The notes under the pieces are model-generated. The model ran no database searches and had not been told where the DNA came from. It worked only from the letters and a program-made list of their open reading frames with translations. Below, in pieces: positions 44,887 through 54,062 of a stretch of 64,000 nt of DNA (the stretch's first letter is position 1; each line of letters starts with the position of its first letter). The translations under genes were made by a program, and so were the position numbers. The DNA is from Lysobacter sp. S4-A87 (GTDB taxonomy: Bacteria; Pseudomonadota; Gammaproteobacteria; Xanthomonadales; Xanthomonadaceae): NCBI RefSeq assembly GCF_022637455.1, contig NZ_CP093341.1, positions 3,100,001 to 3,164,000 on the forward strand. Reading direction: 5' to 3'.

Positions 44887-45480
44887 ATGCTGCTGATGAT
44901 CGACAACTACGACAGCTTCACCTACAACCTCGTGCAGTACCTGCAGACGCTCGGGGCGGAAGTGAAGGTGGTCCGCAACGACGAGCTGAGCGTCGCCCAG
45001 ATCGAGGCGCTGCAGCCGGAGCGGATCGTCGTTTCGCCTGGCCCGTGCACGCCCAACGAGGCCGGCGTGTCGGTGGACGTGATCCGCCAGCTCGGCCCGC
45101 GCATCCCGATCTTTGGCGTCTGCCTGGGCCACCAGAGCCTGGGCCAGGCCTATGGCGGCGATGTCATCCGCGCAAAGCGCATCATGCATGGCAAGACCTC
45201 GCGGATCCGCCACGAAGGCAAGGGCGTGTTCGCCGGCCTGCCCGACGGATACGAGGCCACCCGCTACCACTCGCTGGTGGTTTCGCGCGAGACCCTGCCC
45301 GACTGCCTCGAGATCACCGCCTGGAGCGAGAACTCCGACGACGCGTCCGGCGCGGTCGAGTTCGACGAGATCATGGGCCTGCGCCATCGCGAGTTTCCGG
45401 TCGAAGGCGTGCAGTTCCACCCCGAGTCGATCCTGACCGAGCACGGCCACGCGCTGCTGAAGAATTTCCTGGAGCGTTGA
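44887..45480 (+). CDS. trpG: Anthranilate synthase component II (glutaminase)
   Basis: Class I glutamine amidotransferase feeding ammonia to TrpE; 197 aa. Catalytic Cys79 is in [11 protein letters not shown], with His/Glu in [14 protein letters not shown]. The first two or three codons (ATG CTG, perhaps CTG) and the ribosome site AAGGGG (44870-44875, 11 bases from ATG) come from the island. From CTGATGATCGA onward the sequence is host trpG. Transcription must now come from island DNA or from read-through of the PIN gene. Followed by trpD. Confidence 0.95.
   Translation: MLLMIDNYDSFTYNLVQYLQTLGAEVKVVRNDELSVAQIEALQPERIVVSPGPCTPNEAGVSVDVIRQLGPRIPIFGVCLGHQSLGQAYGGDVIRAKRIMHGKTSRIRHEGKGVFAGLPDGYEATRYHSLVVSRETLPDCLEITAWSENSDDASGAVEFDEIMGLRHREFPVEGVQFHPESILTEHGHALLKNFLER
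44893..44908. repeat. Right attachment-site repeat (attR core)
   Basis: CTGATGATCGACAACT, codons 3-8 of trpG, one mismatch from 30477-30492. The base difference (GAC here, GAT left) falls at the edge of the shared 11-mer. Confidence 0.7.
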
Positions 45481-45546
45481 CCGCCGGGCAACCGGTCCCT
45501 TTCAGTCCCACCGTTCCCGTCGCAACCGAGTATCTGGCAGCCCCCC

Positions 45547-46593
45547 ATGCCCATCACCCCGCAAGAAGCCCTGCAGCGCACCATCGAGCATCGCGAGATC
45601 TTCCACGACGAGATGGTCGAGCTGATGCGCATGATCATGCGCGGCGAAGTCTCGCCGACGATGACCGCGGCGATCCTGACCGGCCTGCGGGTGAAGAAGG
45701 AAACGGTGGGCGAGATCGCCGGTGCCGCCACCGTGCTGCGCGAGTTCGCGCGACCGGTCGAGGTCGCCGATCGCACCGGCCTGGTCGACATTGTCGGCAC
45801 CGGCGGCGATGGCGCACACACCTTCAACATCTCCACTGCCAGCATGTTCGTCGTCGCCGCGGCCGGGGCCAAGGTGGCAAAGCATGGCAACCGCAGCGTC
45901 TCGTCGAAGTCCGGCAGCGCCGACGTGCTCGAGGCGCTGGGAGCGGCGATCGAGCTGCAGCCCGATCAGGTCGCGCGCTGCATCGACCGCTGCGGCATCG
46001 GCTTCATGTTCGCCCCGGTGCACCACCCGGCGATGAAGGTGGTGGCGCCGGTGCGCAGCGAGATGGCGGTGCGCACGATCTTCAACATCCTCGGGCCGCT
46101 GACCAATCCGGCCGGCGCACCGAGCATCCTCATGGGCGTGTTCCACCCCGACCTGGTCGGCATCCAGGTGCGTGTGCTGCAGGAGCTCGGCGCCACGCGC
46201 GCGCTGGTGGTCTGGGGCCGCGACGGCATGGACGAGCTCTCGCTCGGCGCCGGCAGCCTGGTGGGCGAACTGCGCGACGGCGTGGTCCGCGAGTACGAAG
46301 TGCACCCGGAGGATTTCGGCATCGCCATGGCCGCCAGCCGCAACCTGCGCGTCAACGACGCCAACGAGTCGCGCGCGCTGGTCCTGCAGGCACTGCGCAA
46401 TGAGAACGGATTGCCGCGCGAGATTGTCGCGCTCAACGCCGGCGCGGCGATCTATGCCGCCGGCGTGGCCGACAGCATCGCTGAAGGCATCGATTGCGCC
46501 CGCGCGGCGCTGGCTTCGGGTGCGGCCCACGCCAAGCTCGAGGAGTTCGTCACCGCAACGCGAGAGCTGGCCGGCCAGGCCGTGGAGGCCTGA
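45547..46593 (+). CDS. trpD: Anthranilate phosphoribosyltransferase
   Basis: Second step of tryptophan synthesis: anthranilate plus PRPP gives phosphoribosylanthranilate. 348 aa, usual length. The PRPP site is [23 protein letters not shown]; also [21 protein letters not shown] and [15 protein letters not shown]. It lies 66 bases after trpG and one base before the next gene. Confidence 0.97.
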   Translation: MPITPQEALQRTIEHREIFHDEMVELMRMIMRGEVSPTMTAAILTGLRVKKETVGEIAGAATVLREFARPVEVADRTGLVDIVGTGGDGAHTFNISTASMFVVAAAGAKVAKHGNRSVSSKSGSADVLEALGAAIELQPDQVARCIDRCGIGFMFAPVHHPAMKVVAPVRSEMAVRTIFNILGPLTNPAGAPSILMGVFHPDLVGIQVRVLQELGATRALVVWGRDGMDELSLGAGSLVGELRDGVVREYEVHPEDFGIAMAASRNLRVNDANESRALVLQALRNENGLPREIVALNAGAAIYAAGVADSIAEGIDCARAALASGAAHAKLEEFVTATRELAGQAVEA

Positions 46594-46594
46594 C

Positions 46595-46948
46595 ATGGAC
46601 GACGCGTTCGCCCGGTTGCCGCAACCCCCTTATTACGCCGTTATCTTCTCGTCCCGGCGCAACGGCGACGACGACGCCGGCTACGCCGAGGCGGCGCAGC
46701 GGATGGTCGAACTGGCCGCGCAGCAGCCGGGCTGCCTCGGCGTGGAGTCCACCCGCGGCGGCGACGGTTTCGGCATCACCGTGTCGTACTGGGAAAGCGA
46801 GGCGGCGATCGCCGCCTGGCGCCAGCACGCCGAGCACGCGGCGACCCGCGCCTACGGCCGCCAGCACTGGTACGAGCATTACGAATTGCGCGTGGCGAAA
46901 GTCGAGCGCGCCTACGGCAGCGCGAAGAGGGTGGACAGGAACGAGTAA
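46595..46948 (+). CDS. Antibiotic-biosynthesis-monooxygenase (ABM) family protein
   Basis: 117 aa, dimeric alpha+beta barrel type. Features: [61 protein letters not shown], and [16 protein letters not shown] at the end, as in ABM-domain proteins. These can be cofactor-free monooxygenases or structural relatives. It is placed between trpD and trpC on the same strand, starting just after the trpD stop. A role in tryptophan synthesis is not known. Confidence 0.82.
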   Translation: MDDAFARLPQPPYYAVIFSSRRNGDDDAGYAEAAQRMVELAAQQPGCLGVESTRGGDGFGITVSYWESEAAIAAWRQHAEHAATRAYGRQHWYEHYELRVAKVERAYGSAKRVDRNE

Positions 46949-47007
46949 CCAGTCCCGGTCGGCGTCATTCCCCCATTCCTTCCGCTTTCTTCCTTGGTTT
47001 CCAGCTC

Positions 47008-47799
47008 ATGAGCGACATCCTCAACACCATCCTCGCCCGCAAGGCCGAGGAGATCCAGCAACGCAGCCGCGTGCGTCCGCTCGCGGACATGCGTGCGCGC
47101 GCCCTGCAGCAGCCGCCCACGCGCGGCTTCGTCAACGCCATCCGCAGCCGCCATGCCGCCGGCGAGGCAGCCGTGATCGCCGAGGTGAAGAAGGCCAGCC
47201 CATCGAAGGGACTGATCCGCAAGGACTTCCATCCTGCGGACATCGCCCGCAGCTACGAGGCCGGCGGCGCCGCCTGCCTGTCGGTACTGACCGACGTCGA
47301 CTTCTTCCAGGGCAGCAACCTGTTCCTCGGCGAGGCGCGCGGTGCCTGCTCGCTGCCGGTGCTGCGCAAGGACTTCACCATCGACCCGTACCAGGTCTAT
47401 GAAGCGCGCGCGATCGGCGCCGACTGCATCCTGCTGATCGTCGCCGCGCTGGAGGACGGCCCGCTGGTGGAGATGGCCAACCTGGCGATGGAGCTGGAGA
47501 TGGACGTGCTGGTGGAAGTGCATGACATCGACGAACTCGAACGCGCGCTGCAGACCGATTGCGAGCTGATCGGCGTCAACAACCGCAACCTGCGCACCTT
47601 CGAGGTGTCGCTGGACACCACGCTGGGCCTGCGCAACGCGGTGCCGCGCGACCGAACCCTGGTCACCGAAAGCGGCATCGCCACCCGCGACGACGTGACG
47701 ACGATGCGCGAGGCCGGCGTGCAGACGTTCCTGGTCGGCGAATCGTTCATGCGCGAAGCCGACCCGGGCGCCGCGCTCCACAGGTTGTTCGCGGCATGA
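47008..47799 (+). CDS. trpC: Indole-3-glycerol-phosphate synthase
   Basis: TIM-barrel enzyme closing the indole ring; 263 aa. Signatures: [72 protein letters not shown] and VTESGI. It overlaps the HAD gene start by four bases (ATGA). trpF, trpB and trpA are not in the window. Confidence 0.96.
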   Translation: MSDILNTILARKAEEIQQRSRVRPLADMRARALQQPPTRGFVNAIRSRHAAGEAAVIAEVKKASPSKGLIRKDFHPADIARSYEAGGAACLSVLTDVDFFQGSNLFLGEARGACSLPVLRKDFTIDPYQVYEARAIGADCILLIVAALEDGPLVEMANLAMELEMDVLVEVHDIDELERALQTDCELIGVNNRNLRTFEVSLDTTLGLRNAVPRDRTLVTESGIATRDDVTTMREAGVQTFLVGESFMREADPGAALHRLFAA

Positions 47800-48521
47800 A
47801 TACCGTGGCCGGGGCTGAACCTGGGCGGCCGTACTCGCCCCTGGTCGTGTTCGACTTCGACCACACGCTCTACGACGGCGATTCCGGCAGCCACCTGGTG
47901 TTGTGGCTGATCCAGCGCCACTGGGCGCGGGTGACCGCGGCGGTGCTGCTGTCGCCGCTGCTGCTGCCAATGATCGCCTGGCTGCCGACGCGGCGGCGGG
48001 CGATTTCGGCGTACCTGTGGATCGGCACGGTCGGCACCCGCAGCCGTGGCGACATGGACGACCTGATCGACCAGTACGTGCGGATCCACATGCGGCAGAT
48101 CCGCGCGCGGCTGCTGCCGGTGGCGCTGAAAGTGCTGCAGCGCCACCGCGACGCCGGCGACCGCGTGATCATCGCCACCGGCGCATCACCGGAGCTGGCG
48201 CGCGCGATCCTGGACTTCGTCGCCCACGAGGACCTGCCCGTCATCGGCAGCATCAGCGGCCCGTTCCTGGGCGGCATGGTCACCGTCGAGCACTGCCACC
48301 ACCGCAACAAGATGCGGATGATCTGGGATGCCGGCTATGACCAGATCGCCGTGGCCTATTCCGACAGCAGCGCCGACCTGCCGTTGCTGCAGGCGGCGCG
48401 CAAGCCGGTGGTGGTCAATCCCAAGCACAGCCGCATGGCGATGTTCCGGCGCGTGCTGCCGCCGGGTACGCCGATCCTCAACTGGGGTTGCAGGAGTCGC
48501 GGTGGCGAGCGGGTGGCCTGA
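47796..48521 (+). CDS. HAD-IB family phosphatase
   Basis: 241 aa. The catalytic motif [13 protein letters not shown] (family DxDxT) is at about residues 19-24, motif II Thr in [15 protein letters not shown], and motif [18 protein letters not shown] short membrane-associated segment [20 protein letters not shown] lies in the cap. Relatives include phosphoserine phosphatase-like and lysophospholipid phosphatases. Start ATG 47796 overlaps the trpC stop, so it is part of the trpGDC unit by coupling, although its substrate is unknown. Confidence 0.85.
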   Translation: MNTVAGAEPGRPYSPLVVFDFDHTLYDGDSGSHLVLWLIQRHWARVTAAVLLSPLLLPMIAWLPTRRRAISAYLWIGTVGTRSRGDMDDLIDQYVRIHMRQIRARLLPVALKVLQRHRDAGDRVIIATGASPELARAILDFVAHEDLPVIGSISGPFLGGMVTVEHCHHRNKMRMIWDAGYDQIAVAYSDSSADLPLLQAARKPVVVNPKHSRMAMFRRVLPPGTPILNWGCRSRGGERVA

Positions 48522-48532
48522 GGCTGGGACGC

Positions 48533-48667
48533 CCCGGGTGCGCTTCGCTTACCCGGGCTACAGGCACCAAAACGCGTAGCCCGGGTAAGCGAAGCGCACC
48601 CGGGACCAGGGCACCGGATCGCGACCGAATCCACACCCGTAGCCCGGGTAAGCGAAGCGCACCCGGG
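48533..48667. repeat. Cluster of three REP-like palindromes, family A
   Basis: Three 29-base copies: 48533-48561 forward, 48576-48604 and 48639-48667 inverted. Each has CCCGGGT/ACCCGGG arms and a GCGCTTCGCTT loop, identical to one another. They fill the gap between the convergent HAD and zinc-ribbon genes and probably act as a bidirectional transcript end. A one-mismatch copy is at 1710-1738. Confidence 0.85.
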
Positions 48668-48694
48668 ACCCAACGCAGGATCCCCCGACCGGAA

Positions 48695-49066
48695 CTACAC
48701 CCGCTCCGGCGCGTCCATGTCCTGGAAGAACTCCAGCAGCGTGCGCTCGGCAAAATCGCGGAACTCGCCCGCGTCGTAGAAACGCCCGAAGCAGAAGCTG
48801 CAGCTCTCGAACCAGATGTGCGGCTGCTGCGGATCGACCATGCGTACCAGCTGGCTGTCCGCGCAGGTCGGGCACTTGATCCGGTCGACGTGGTTGTACT
48901 GCGCGCCGACGGCGGCGTCGCCGGTGTCGACGATCTCTGCCTGGGCCTTGAGCAGCCGTTCTTCACCCATGACCAGCCACAGGCCGCTGCAATGGGTGCA
49001 GCGCTGCGAGCGTGAGGAAAGAATGTCGATGGCCTGCATCGGCGAGCTGCACTTCGGGCACTGCAT
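48695..49066 (-). CDS. Zinc-ribbon (TFIIB-type) small protein
   Basis: 123 aa. MQCPKCSSPMQAIDILSSRSQRCTHCSGLWL has CxxC pairs of a zf-TFIIB ribbon; a second pair set IKCPTCAD and ESCSFCFGRFYDAGEF follows. Members are common, short and uncharacterised. ATG 49064-49066 was chosen because the ribbon starts there; longer frames run into a 12-bp tandem repeat encoding QQAI units. Confidence 0.82.
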   Translation of the reverse strand: MQCPKCSSPMQAIDILSSRSQRCTHCSGLWLVMGEERLLKAQAEIVDTGDAAVGAQYNHVDRIKCPTCADSQLVRMVDPQQPHIWFESCSFCFGRFYDAGEFRDFAERTLLEFFQDMDAPERV

Positions 49067-49074
49067 CGGCGGTC

Positions 49075-49119
49075 CTTGCTGGATTGCTTGCTGGATTGCT
49101 TGCTGGATTGCTTGCTGGG
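49075..49119. repeat. 12-bp tandem repeat CTTGCTGGATTG (3.75 copies)
   Basis: Three exact units at 49075-49086, 49087-49098 and 49099-49110 and a partial fourth, directly upstream of the zinc-ribbon gene on its strand. Likely slippage; copy number may vary between strains. Confidence 0.75.
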
Positions 49120-49157
49120 TGGGTTGAGTCAGGCAGGCCACGCAGGGTGGCGGGGGC

Positions 49158-49619
49158 CTAGTCGCCGAGCGCCTTGATGAAGCGCAGCGAGCCGTCAGCG
49201 TAGCCGCAATGGCGGTAAAAGGCGTGGGCTTCGGCGCGGCGGGCGTTGCTGGTGACTTCGATCCGGCGCACGCCGATGCGGCGGGAGATCTGCTCGACTT
49301 CGCGCAGCAGGCGCCGGCCGATGCCCTGGCCCTGGCAGCCGGCCTGCACCACCAGCCCGGTGATGCGCGCCAGTTCGTCGCCGTGGACGACGGAGTAGAG
49401 CGTGTACAGCGACACCAGGCCACAGGTGTCGCCCTCGATCTCGGCCAGCAGCAGGTGCTGGCGCGGGTCGTGGCGGACCACCGCTATCCGCTCGGCCGCC
49501 TCGTCGCGATTGCAGGGGTAGCCCAGTTCGCCGAGCAGGCGTGCGACGTCGCTGGCGTCGCCCAGTTCCGCGGACCGAACCCGGATCGAGGTGTCGGCGG
49601 AACCGGCGACGCGAGCCAC
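49158..49619 (-). CDS. GNAT-family N-acetyltransferase
   Basis: 153 aa. The acetyl-CoA loop (motif A) is VVQAGCQGQGIGRRLLREVEQIS, followed by VTSNARRAEAHAFYRHCGY. It transfers an acetyl group to an amine of unknown identity. Start GTG 49617-49619 overlaps the clp stop by one base, so it is co-translated with the Clp regulator. Confidence 0.87.
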   Translation of the reverse strand: MARVAGSADTSIRVRSAELGDASDVARLLGELGYPCNRDEAAERIAVVRHDPRQHLLLAEIEGDTCGLVSLYTLYSVVHGDELARITGLVVQAGCQGQGIGRRLLREVEQISRRIGVRRIEVTSNARRAEAHAFYRHCGYADGSLRFIKALGD

Positions 49620-50308
49620 TAGCGGGTGCCGTAGAGGACGACGGTCTTGCCGCGGGCGTGCAGCTTTTCGTCGGCCTGCAACTTCTTGAGCACGCGGCCG
49701 GCCATTTCGCGCGAGCAGCCGACCAGGCGCGACAGCTCCTGGCGGGACACCCGGATCTGGGTGCCCTGCGGATGGCTCATCGCCTCGGGTTCCTTGGCCA
49801 GGTCGTGCAGGGCACGGACAATGCGGTCGGTGACGTCGAGGAAGGCCAGGCGGCCGGCCTTGCGGCTGGTGTCGAGCAGGCGCCGCGAGATCTGCGCGCC
49901 GATGGCGTAGAGCAGCTTCGGGGCGTCCAGCGACAGGCGCGTCAGGAACAGGTCGTAGAGGCGCTCGTGGCCGATCTCGGCCAGCTCGCAGGTGCTGCGG
50001 GTGCGCAGGATCACCTCGCGCTGGTCGCTGGCGATGAACAGCCCCAGCTCGCCGACGAACTCGCCGGGGCCGAAGTAGCCCAGCACCAGTTCGCGACCGT
50101 CTTCTTCCTCGGTGATGATGCTGACCGAGCCGGAGACGATGTAATAGAGGGTGCTGGCCGGGTCACCGGGGCGGAACACGTCGGTGCGCGACGGGTAGCG
50201 GCGGCGGTGGCAATGGGCGAGAAAGCGCTCGATGGTAGCGCCGTCCGGCAGCAGTGGGCTGTTGGTTCGGCGCAGGGCAGGCGAGGTAACAACCGGATTG
50301 GCGGACAT
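49619..50308 (-). CDS. clp: Clp-type CRP/FNR global regulator
   Basis: 229 aa. N-terminal cyclic-nucleotide-binding beta-roll (VFRPGDPASTLYYIVSGSVSIITEEEDGRELVLGYFGPGEFVGELGLF), dimer helix, and C-terminal HTH (IRVSRQELSRLVGCSREMAGRVLKKLQ) ending LHARGKTVVLYGTR, the pattern of Xanthomonas Clp. In that group Clp controls extracellular enzymes, and c-di-GMP relieves its DNA binding; here that is inferred from similarity. It diverges from speD, as is usual in the family. Confidence 0.93.
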   Translation of the reverse strand: MSANPVVTSPALRRTNSPLLPDGATIERFLAHCHRRRYPSRTDVFRPGDPASTLYYIVSGSVSIITEEEDGRELVLGYFGPGEFVGELGLFIASDQREVILRTRSTCELAEIGHERLYDLFLTRLSLDAPKLLYAIGAQISRRLLDTSRKAGRLAFLDVTDRIVRALHDLAKEPEAMSHPQGTQIRVSRQELSRLVGCSREMAGRVLKKLQADEKLHARGKTVVLYGTR

Positions 50309-50523
50309 GGGCGTGAAGGTTTTGTGATGCGGCGAGCTTAGGCCGAACTAACGCTTTGGGCAAATATCCGCCGCAGAGCGTCACCCCGGCGGAGGCTGGA
50401 CCTGTGACGAAGTGCCGGTTCAGGTTCGGTCCGCCCGGCGTGCCGCTGGAACACGGCGCGTTCCCCCGTCACAACAATTGCCTCATAATCTCGCCCCTCA
50501 CAGCCGTACCGGGACCCCCCACC

Positions 50524-51318
50524 GTGGTCAAGCCGTTGCCTCGCCTGAGGTTGCAGGGTTTCAACAACCTCACCAAGGCCCTCTCGTTCAACATCTACGA
50601 TGTCTGCTTCGCGGCATCCGAGGACGAGCGCCGTCGTTACATCGAGTATATCGACGAGGCCTACAACGCCGACCGACTGACGCAGATCCTGACGGATGTG
50701 GCGGAGATCATTGGCGCCAACATCCTCAACATCGCGCGCCAGGATTACGATCCGCAGGGCGCGTCGGTGACCATCCTCATTTCCGAGGAGCCGGTGATCG
50801 ACAAGAAGGATGCCGGCAAGGAGTTGATCTCCGACGCCGTGGTCGCGCACATGGACAAGTCGCACATCACGGTGCACACCTATCCGGAGACGCATCCGGA
50901 CAGCGGCATCGCGACGTTCCGTGCCGACATCGACGTGGCGACCTGCGGCGTGATTTCGCCGCTGAGGGCCCTGAACTACCTGATCGAGAGCCTTGAGTCC
51001 GACATCGTCATCATGGACTACCGGGTGCGCGGCTTCACCCGCGACATCAAGGGTCGCAAGCACTACATCGACCACAAGATCAATTCGATCCAGGACTACC
51101 TGGCCAAGAACATCAAGTCGCGCTACGAGATGCTCGACGTGAATGTCTACCAGGAAAACATCTTCCACACGAAGATGCACCTGAAGGAGTTCGACCTCGA
51201 CAACTATCTGTTCGAGGAGAAGGCCAAGAACCTGTCGTTCAAGGAGCGCATGAAGATCGAGGCGCGCCTCAAGCGCGAGATCGAAGAGCTCTACCACGGG
51301 CGCAACCTGGCCGACTGA
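50524..51318 (+). CDS. speD: S-adenosylmethionine decarboxylase proenzyme
   Basis: Provides decarboxylated AdoMet for spermidine synthesis; 264 aa, enterobacterial-type proenzyme. Self-cleavage is expected before Ser113 in [20 protein letters not shown] to form the pyruvoyl group. GTG 50524 matches the family start ([25 protein letters not shown]). Followed by a strong terminator. Confidence 0.95.
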   Translation: MVKPLPRLRLQGFNNLTKALSFNIYDVCFAASEDERRRYIEYIDEAYNADRLTQILTDVAEIIGANILNIARQDYDPQGASVTILISEEPVIDKKDAGKELISDAVVAHMDKSHITVHTYPETHPDSGIATFRADIDVATCGVISPLRALNYLIESLESDIVIMDYRVRGFTRDIKGRKHYIDHKINSIQDYLAKNIKSRYEMLDVNVYQENIFHTKMHLKEFDLDNYLFEEKAKNLSFKERMKIEARLKREIEELYHGRNLAD

Positions 51319-51338
51319 GGTCGGGAGTCTGCTTGATG

Positions 51339-51365
51339 AAAAAGGCCGGCAATGCCGGCCTTTTT
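51339..51365. terminator. Rho-independent terminator after speD
   Basis: AAAAAGGCCGGC-AAT-GCCGGCCTTTTT: symmetrical, so it can work in both directions, 20 bases past the speD stop. Confidence 0.93.
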
Positions 51366-51428
51366 CTGTTGTGGGGCTGAGGCGTGTGGGCGTGGGGCGT
51401 GAGACGTGAGGCGTGAGGTGTCGGGTCG

Positions 51429-51544
51429 GCGTCGTCCGCCGAGCCGGGGATTGCTCCGCCCCTTCGTCGGACATCCTGTCCGAAGGCGGGGCGTGGGCCA
51501 TCCATGGCCCACTGCTGCGCAATCCCCGGCCCGGCGGACGACGC
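51429..51544. repeat. Long inverted repeat with nested palindromes
   Basis: Arms 51429-51453 and 51520-51544 are 25-bp reverse complements with one mismatch (starting GCGTCGTCCGCCG). The 66 bases between hold a further imperfect hairpin (CGGACATCCTGTCCG) and the palindrome GGGCCATCCATGGCCC. It lies in the 290-base gap between the convergent speD and coq7 genes. The layout resembles a composite REP/BIME element or a small non-autonomous mobile repeat. Confidence 0.7.
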
Positions 51545-51580
51545 TCCAGCAATTCATTGCCCCGTCTTCGGTATTCGATT

Positions 51581-51613
51581 GTCATCCCCGCGAAGGCGGG
51601 GACCCAGCGTCAC
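51581..51613. repeat. REP-like element, family B
   Basis: GTCAT-CCCCGC-GAAG-GCGGGG-ACCCAGCGTCAC. Its end touches the coq7 stop region (gene end 51610). Confidence 0.65.
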
Positions 51614-52254
51614 AGCCGGTAAGCAACCGCCTTCATCAGCTTCGATGCCGCCGCCATCAGGCTCGGCACCGGCATCGGCAGGATGCGCGCGCCAGCGGCC
51701 TCGGCGTTGTCGGCATGGCGGGCCTCGTCGGCCTTCATCACCTCCAGGATCGCGCGGCTGCGCGCGTCGGCGGCGGGCAGCGAGTCCAGATGCTCGTCGA
51801 TGTGCGCCTCCACCTGGCGCTCGGTCTCGACCACGAAACCCAGGTTCCATCCGTCCCCACGCAGGCCGGCGAGCGCGCCGATCGCAAAGCTGCCGGCGTA
51901 CCAGATCGGATTGAGCAGGCTCGGGCGACTGTCGAGCTCGCGCAGGCGGTCGGCGCACCAGGCCAGGTGATCGGTTTCTTCCTGCGCCGCCTCGAGCAGA
52001 TGTTCGCGCGTCGCAGGATCGCGGGCGACCGCAGCCTGGCCGCAATACAGCGCCTGCGCACAGACCTCGCCGACATGATTGATGCGCATCAGCCCGGCCG
52101 AGTGCTGGCGCTCGTCGTCGTCGAGTTCGATCTGGGCGACCTCGGACGAAGGGTTGGCGCGCAGCGCTGCAGGTGCACCGAACACGGTGTCCAGCGCACG
52201 CTGGGTGTCGGCAAGGAAACGGTCGAGTTGCGTGAGTTCGCGTGTCGTGTCCAT
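51610..52254 (-). CDS. coq7: Coq7-type demethoxyubiquinone hydroxylase
   Basis: Di-iron monooxygenase of ubiquinone synthesis; 214 aa. Iron ligands lie in [43 protein letters not shown] and [12 protein letters not shown], the two ExxH pairs plus single glutamates of the family. Usual length. Convergent with speD. Confidence 0.94.
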   Translation of the reverse strand: MDTTRELTQLDRFLADTQRALDTVFGAPAALRANPSSEVAQIELDDDERQHSAGLMRINHVGEVCAQALYCGQAAVARDPATREHLLEAAQEETDHLAWCADRLRELDSRPSLLNPIWYAGSFAIGALAGLRGDGWNLGFVVETERQVEAHIDEHLDSLPAADARSRAILEVMKADEARHADNAEAAGARILPMPVPSLMAAASKLMKAVAYRL

Positions 52255-52263
52255 GGCCGAAGT

Positions 52264-53457
52264 TTACCCGGACGCCGCGGGAGGGACCGATGAAGGTGCC
52301 ACCTCGACCAGTCCGGCAAGGAACTCGAGCGGGTGCTGCACCGGGACGGACGCCGCGGCGGCCAGGTGCAGGCGACAGCCGATGTTGGCGCTGAGCAGGC
52401 GAGTCGCACCAATTTCACTCAGCTGCTGCAGCAGCGGCGCACGGAATTCCCCGGCGCGCTGCGGGTCGCCCAGCATCTGCACGCCGGCGGCGCCGCAACA
52501 GCCCAGGCCGCGGTCGAGTTCGATCACCTGCAGGCCCGGTACCGCCGCAAGCAGGCGCCGCAGCGACGCGACCGAGCGCACGACATTGCGCTGCGTGCAC
52601 GGCAGGTGCAGGGCGACGCGCTCGTCGCAGCGGCGCCAGCGCAGGTCCGGTGCACGGGCGCGAACCTGTTCCTCGAGGTATTCGATCGCATCGACCACCC
52701 GCGATTGCCCGTCGAGCGAGGTGGCCACCGATTCGTGGCAACCACTGGCAAGCGTCAGCACCGTGTCGGCACCGGCGAAGGCATCGCGGTTCTTCCGGGC
52801 CAGTGCCGACGCGGCAGCTTCGTTGCCGGCATGGGCATGCAGGCTGCCGCAGCAGGTCTGCGCGGTCGGCTCGGCGATTTCGACGCCAAGCGCTGCGAAA
52901 CAGTCGATCAGGCCCCGGCGCAAAGCGGATTCATAGGGGCGGGCCACGCAACCGGCAAACAGGGCGACGGAAGTTTCCGCGTGCGGTCGGGCTTCGCGAT
53001 GGAGCGCAGGCGGCGGTGCTGGCAGTCGGCGCAAGCGTGCCGGCAGCCATGGATGGGCGAGGCGATAGAAGTCCAGCAACCCCTCCAGCAACCGCGGCCG
53101 ACCGGCCAGGGCTTCGATCCAGCGCTGCTGCCATGCCGGCGCGCGACGCTGCCGCTGCCGGGCGCGCGCCTGCGTGAGCAATTGGCCATACTGCACGCCC
53201 GCCGGACACACCGACTCGCAGCTGCGGCACCCCAGGCAGTGGTCCAGATGGGCTTCACCGCTGTCGGTCGCCTCGATCGTGCCGACGGCCCAGGCCCTGA
53301 CCAGGGCGATACGGCCCCGCGGCGACTCGCTCTCTATGCGGGCCTGTCCATAAGTGGGGCAGGCCGGCAGGCACAGGCCGCATTGCACGCAGCGGTCAGC
53401 CAATGCCACCAGAGGGTCGGCCTGGCGCAGGGCAGGGGGCGGGAAGGCGGCTGGCAT
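52264..53457 (-). CDS. GlcF-like iron-sulfur oxidoreductase subunit
   Basis: 397 aa. Two 4Fe-4S ferredoxin-like motifs: [14 protein letters not shown] (about 23-36) and [14 protein letters not shown] (about 73-86). Two CCG domains follow, with [13 protein letters not shown] and [12 protein letters not shown]. This is the arrangement of glycolate oxidase GlcF and lactate LldE-like electron-transfer subunits. No GlcD/GlcE-type flavin subunit is adjacent, so the electron donor is unknown. Start ATG 53455-53457. Ends nine bases before coq7 on the same strand. Confidence 0.85.
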   Translation of the reverse strand: MPAAFPPPALRQADPLVALADRCVQCGLCLPACPTYGQARIESESPRGRIALVRAWAVGTIEATDSGEAHLDHCLGCRSCESVCPAGVQYGQLLTQARARQRQRRAPAWQQRWIEALAGRPRLLEGLLDFYRLAHPWLPARLRRLPAPPPALHREARPHAETSVALFAGCVARPYESALRRGLIDCFAALGVEIAEPTAQTCCGSLHAHAGNEAAASALARKNRDAFAGADTVLTLASGCHESVATSLDGQSRVVDAIEYLEEQVRARAPDLRWRRCDERVALHLPCTQRNVVRSVASLRRLLAAVPGLQVIELDRGLGCCGAAGVQMLGDPQRAGEFRAPLLQQLSEIGATRLLSANIGCRLHLAAAASVPVQHPLEFLAGLVEVAPSSVPPAASG

Positions 53458-53500
53458 CGGGGAAATGCTAGCACCCGGGTCATTTTGTTCAGTCCGGTGG

Positions 53501-53529
53501 TTGCGCGGCCCCGCCTGGCCCGTTATCAT
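53501..53529 (+). promoter_or_regulatory. rplM-rpsI promoter
   Basis: TTGCGC (53501-53506), 17-base spacer, TATCAT (53524-53529), about 95 bases before rplM. The leader before ATG 53624 could house L13 autoregulation; no specific structure was identified. Confidence 0.55.
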
Positions 53530-53623
53530 CCCGCTTCTTTCACAGCGCGTGGCGAAATTCCGCGGTTCGGCCCAGCCGGATTGCCTGCGGAATCAGCCCG
53601 ACAACGCACCTACCAGACACGTC

Positions 53624-54052
53624 ATGAAGACTTTTACCGCCAAAAACGAGACCGTCCAGCGTGACTGGTACGTGGTCAACGCCGAGGGCAAGACCCTGGG
53701 CCGCCTGGCCTCCGAGCTCGCCCGCCGCCTGCGCGGCAAGCACAAGCCGGTTTTCACCCCGCACGTCGATACGGGTGACTACCTCATTGTGATCAACGCC
53801 GAAAAGATTGCCGTCACCGGCAACAAGCTCGCCGACAAGCAGTACCACCGCTTCACCGGCTACATCGGCAACCTGAAGACCGAGACCCTCGCCCAGGCGC
53901 TTGAGCGCCACCCCGAGCGCGTCATCGAGACCGCCGTCAAGGGCATGCTGCCGAAGAATCCGCTCGGCCGTGCCATGTACCGCAAGCTCAAGGTCTACAA
54001 GGGCTCCGAGCATCCGCACGCCGCCCAGCAGCCGCAGCAGCTGGATATCTAA
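53624..54052 (+). CDS. rplM: 50S ribosomal protein L13
   Basis: 142 aa with family features [54 protein letters not shown] and [24 protein letters not shown]. Binds 23S rRNA early in 50S assembly. Its stop is 10 bases before rpsI, the usual conserved pair. Confidence 0.98.
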   Translation: MKTFTAKNETVQRDWYVVNAEGKTLGRLASELARRLRGKHKPVFTPHVDTGDYLIVINAEKIAVTGNKLADKQYHRFTGYIGNLKTETLAQALERHPERVIETAVKGMLPKNPLGRAMYRKLKVYKGSEHPHAAQQPQQLDI

Positions 54053-54062
54053 GAGACATCAC

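Larger units (their letters stand above)
30477..44908. mobile_element. Integrated genomic island (about 14.4 kb) in the 5' end of trpG
   Basis: Bounded by near-identical 16-bp repeats from the trpG start. It has an integrase gene just inside the left end reading inward, an excisionase-like gene, a plasmid-type primase, and a cargo of restriction-modification and toxin-antitoxin-like genes. GC content is visibly lower than the flanks, with many A/T third positions. No conjugation, capsid or transposase genes are seen, so it is neither a complete ICE nor a prophage. It could be a mobilisable or satellite-like element that depends on a helper. Confidence 0.85.

Noticed and set aside
30477-44908. 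Island considered as a prophage or full conjugative element
   Set aside because: No capsid, tail, lysis, relaxase or type IV secretion genes are visible.
49075-49119. Short tandem repeat considered as a CRISPR
   Set aside because: Units are contiguous without spacers and only 12 bp; no cas genes in the window.
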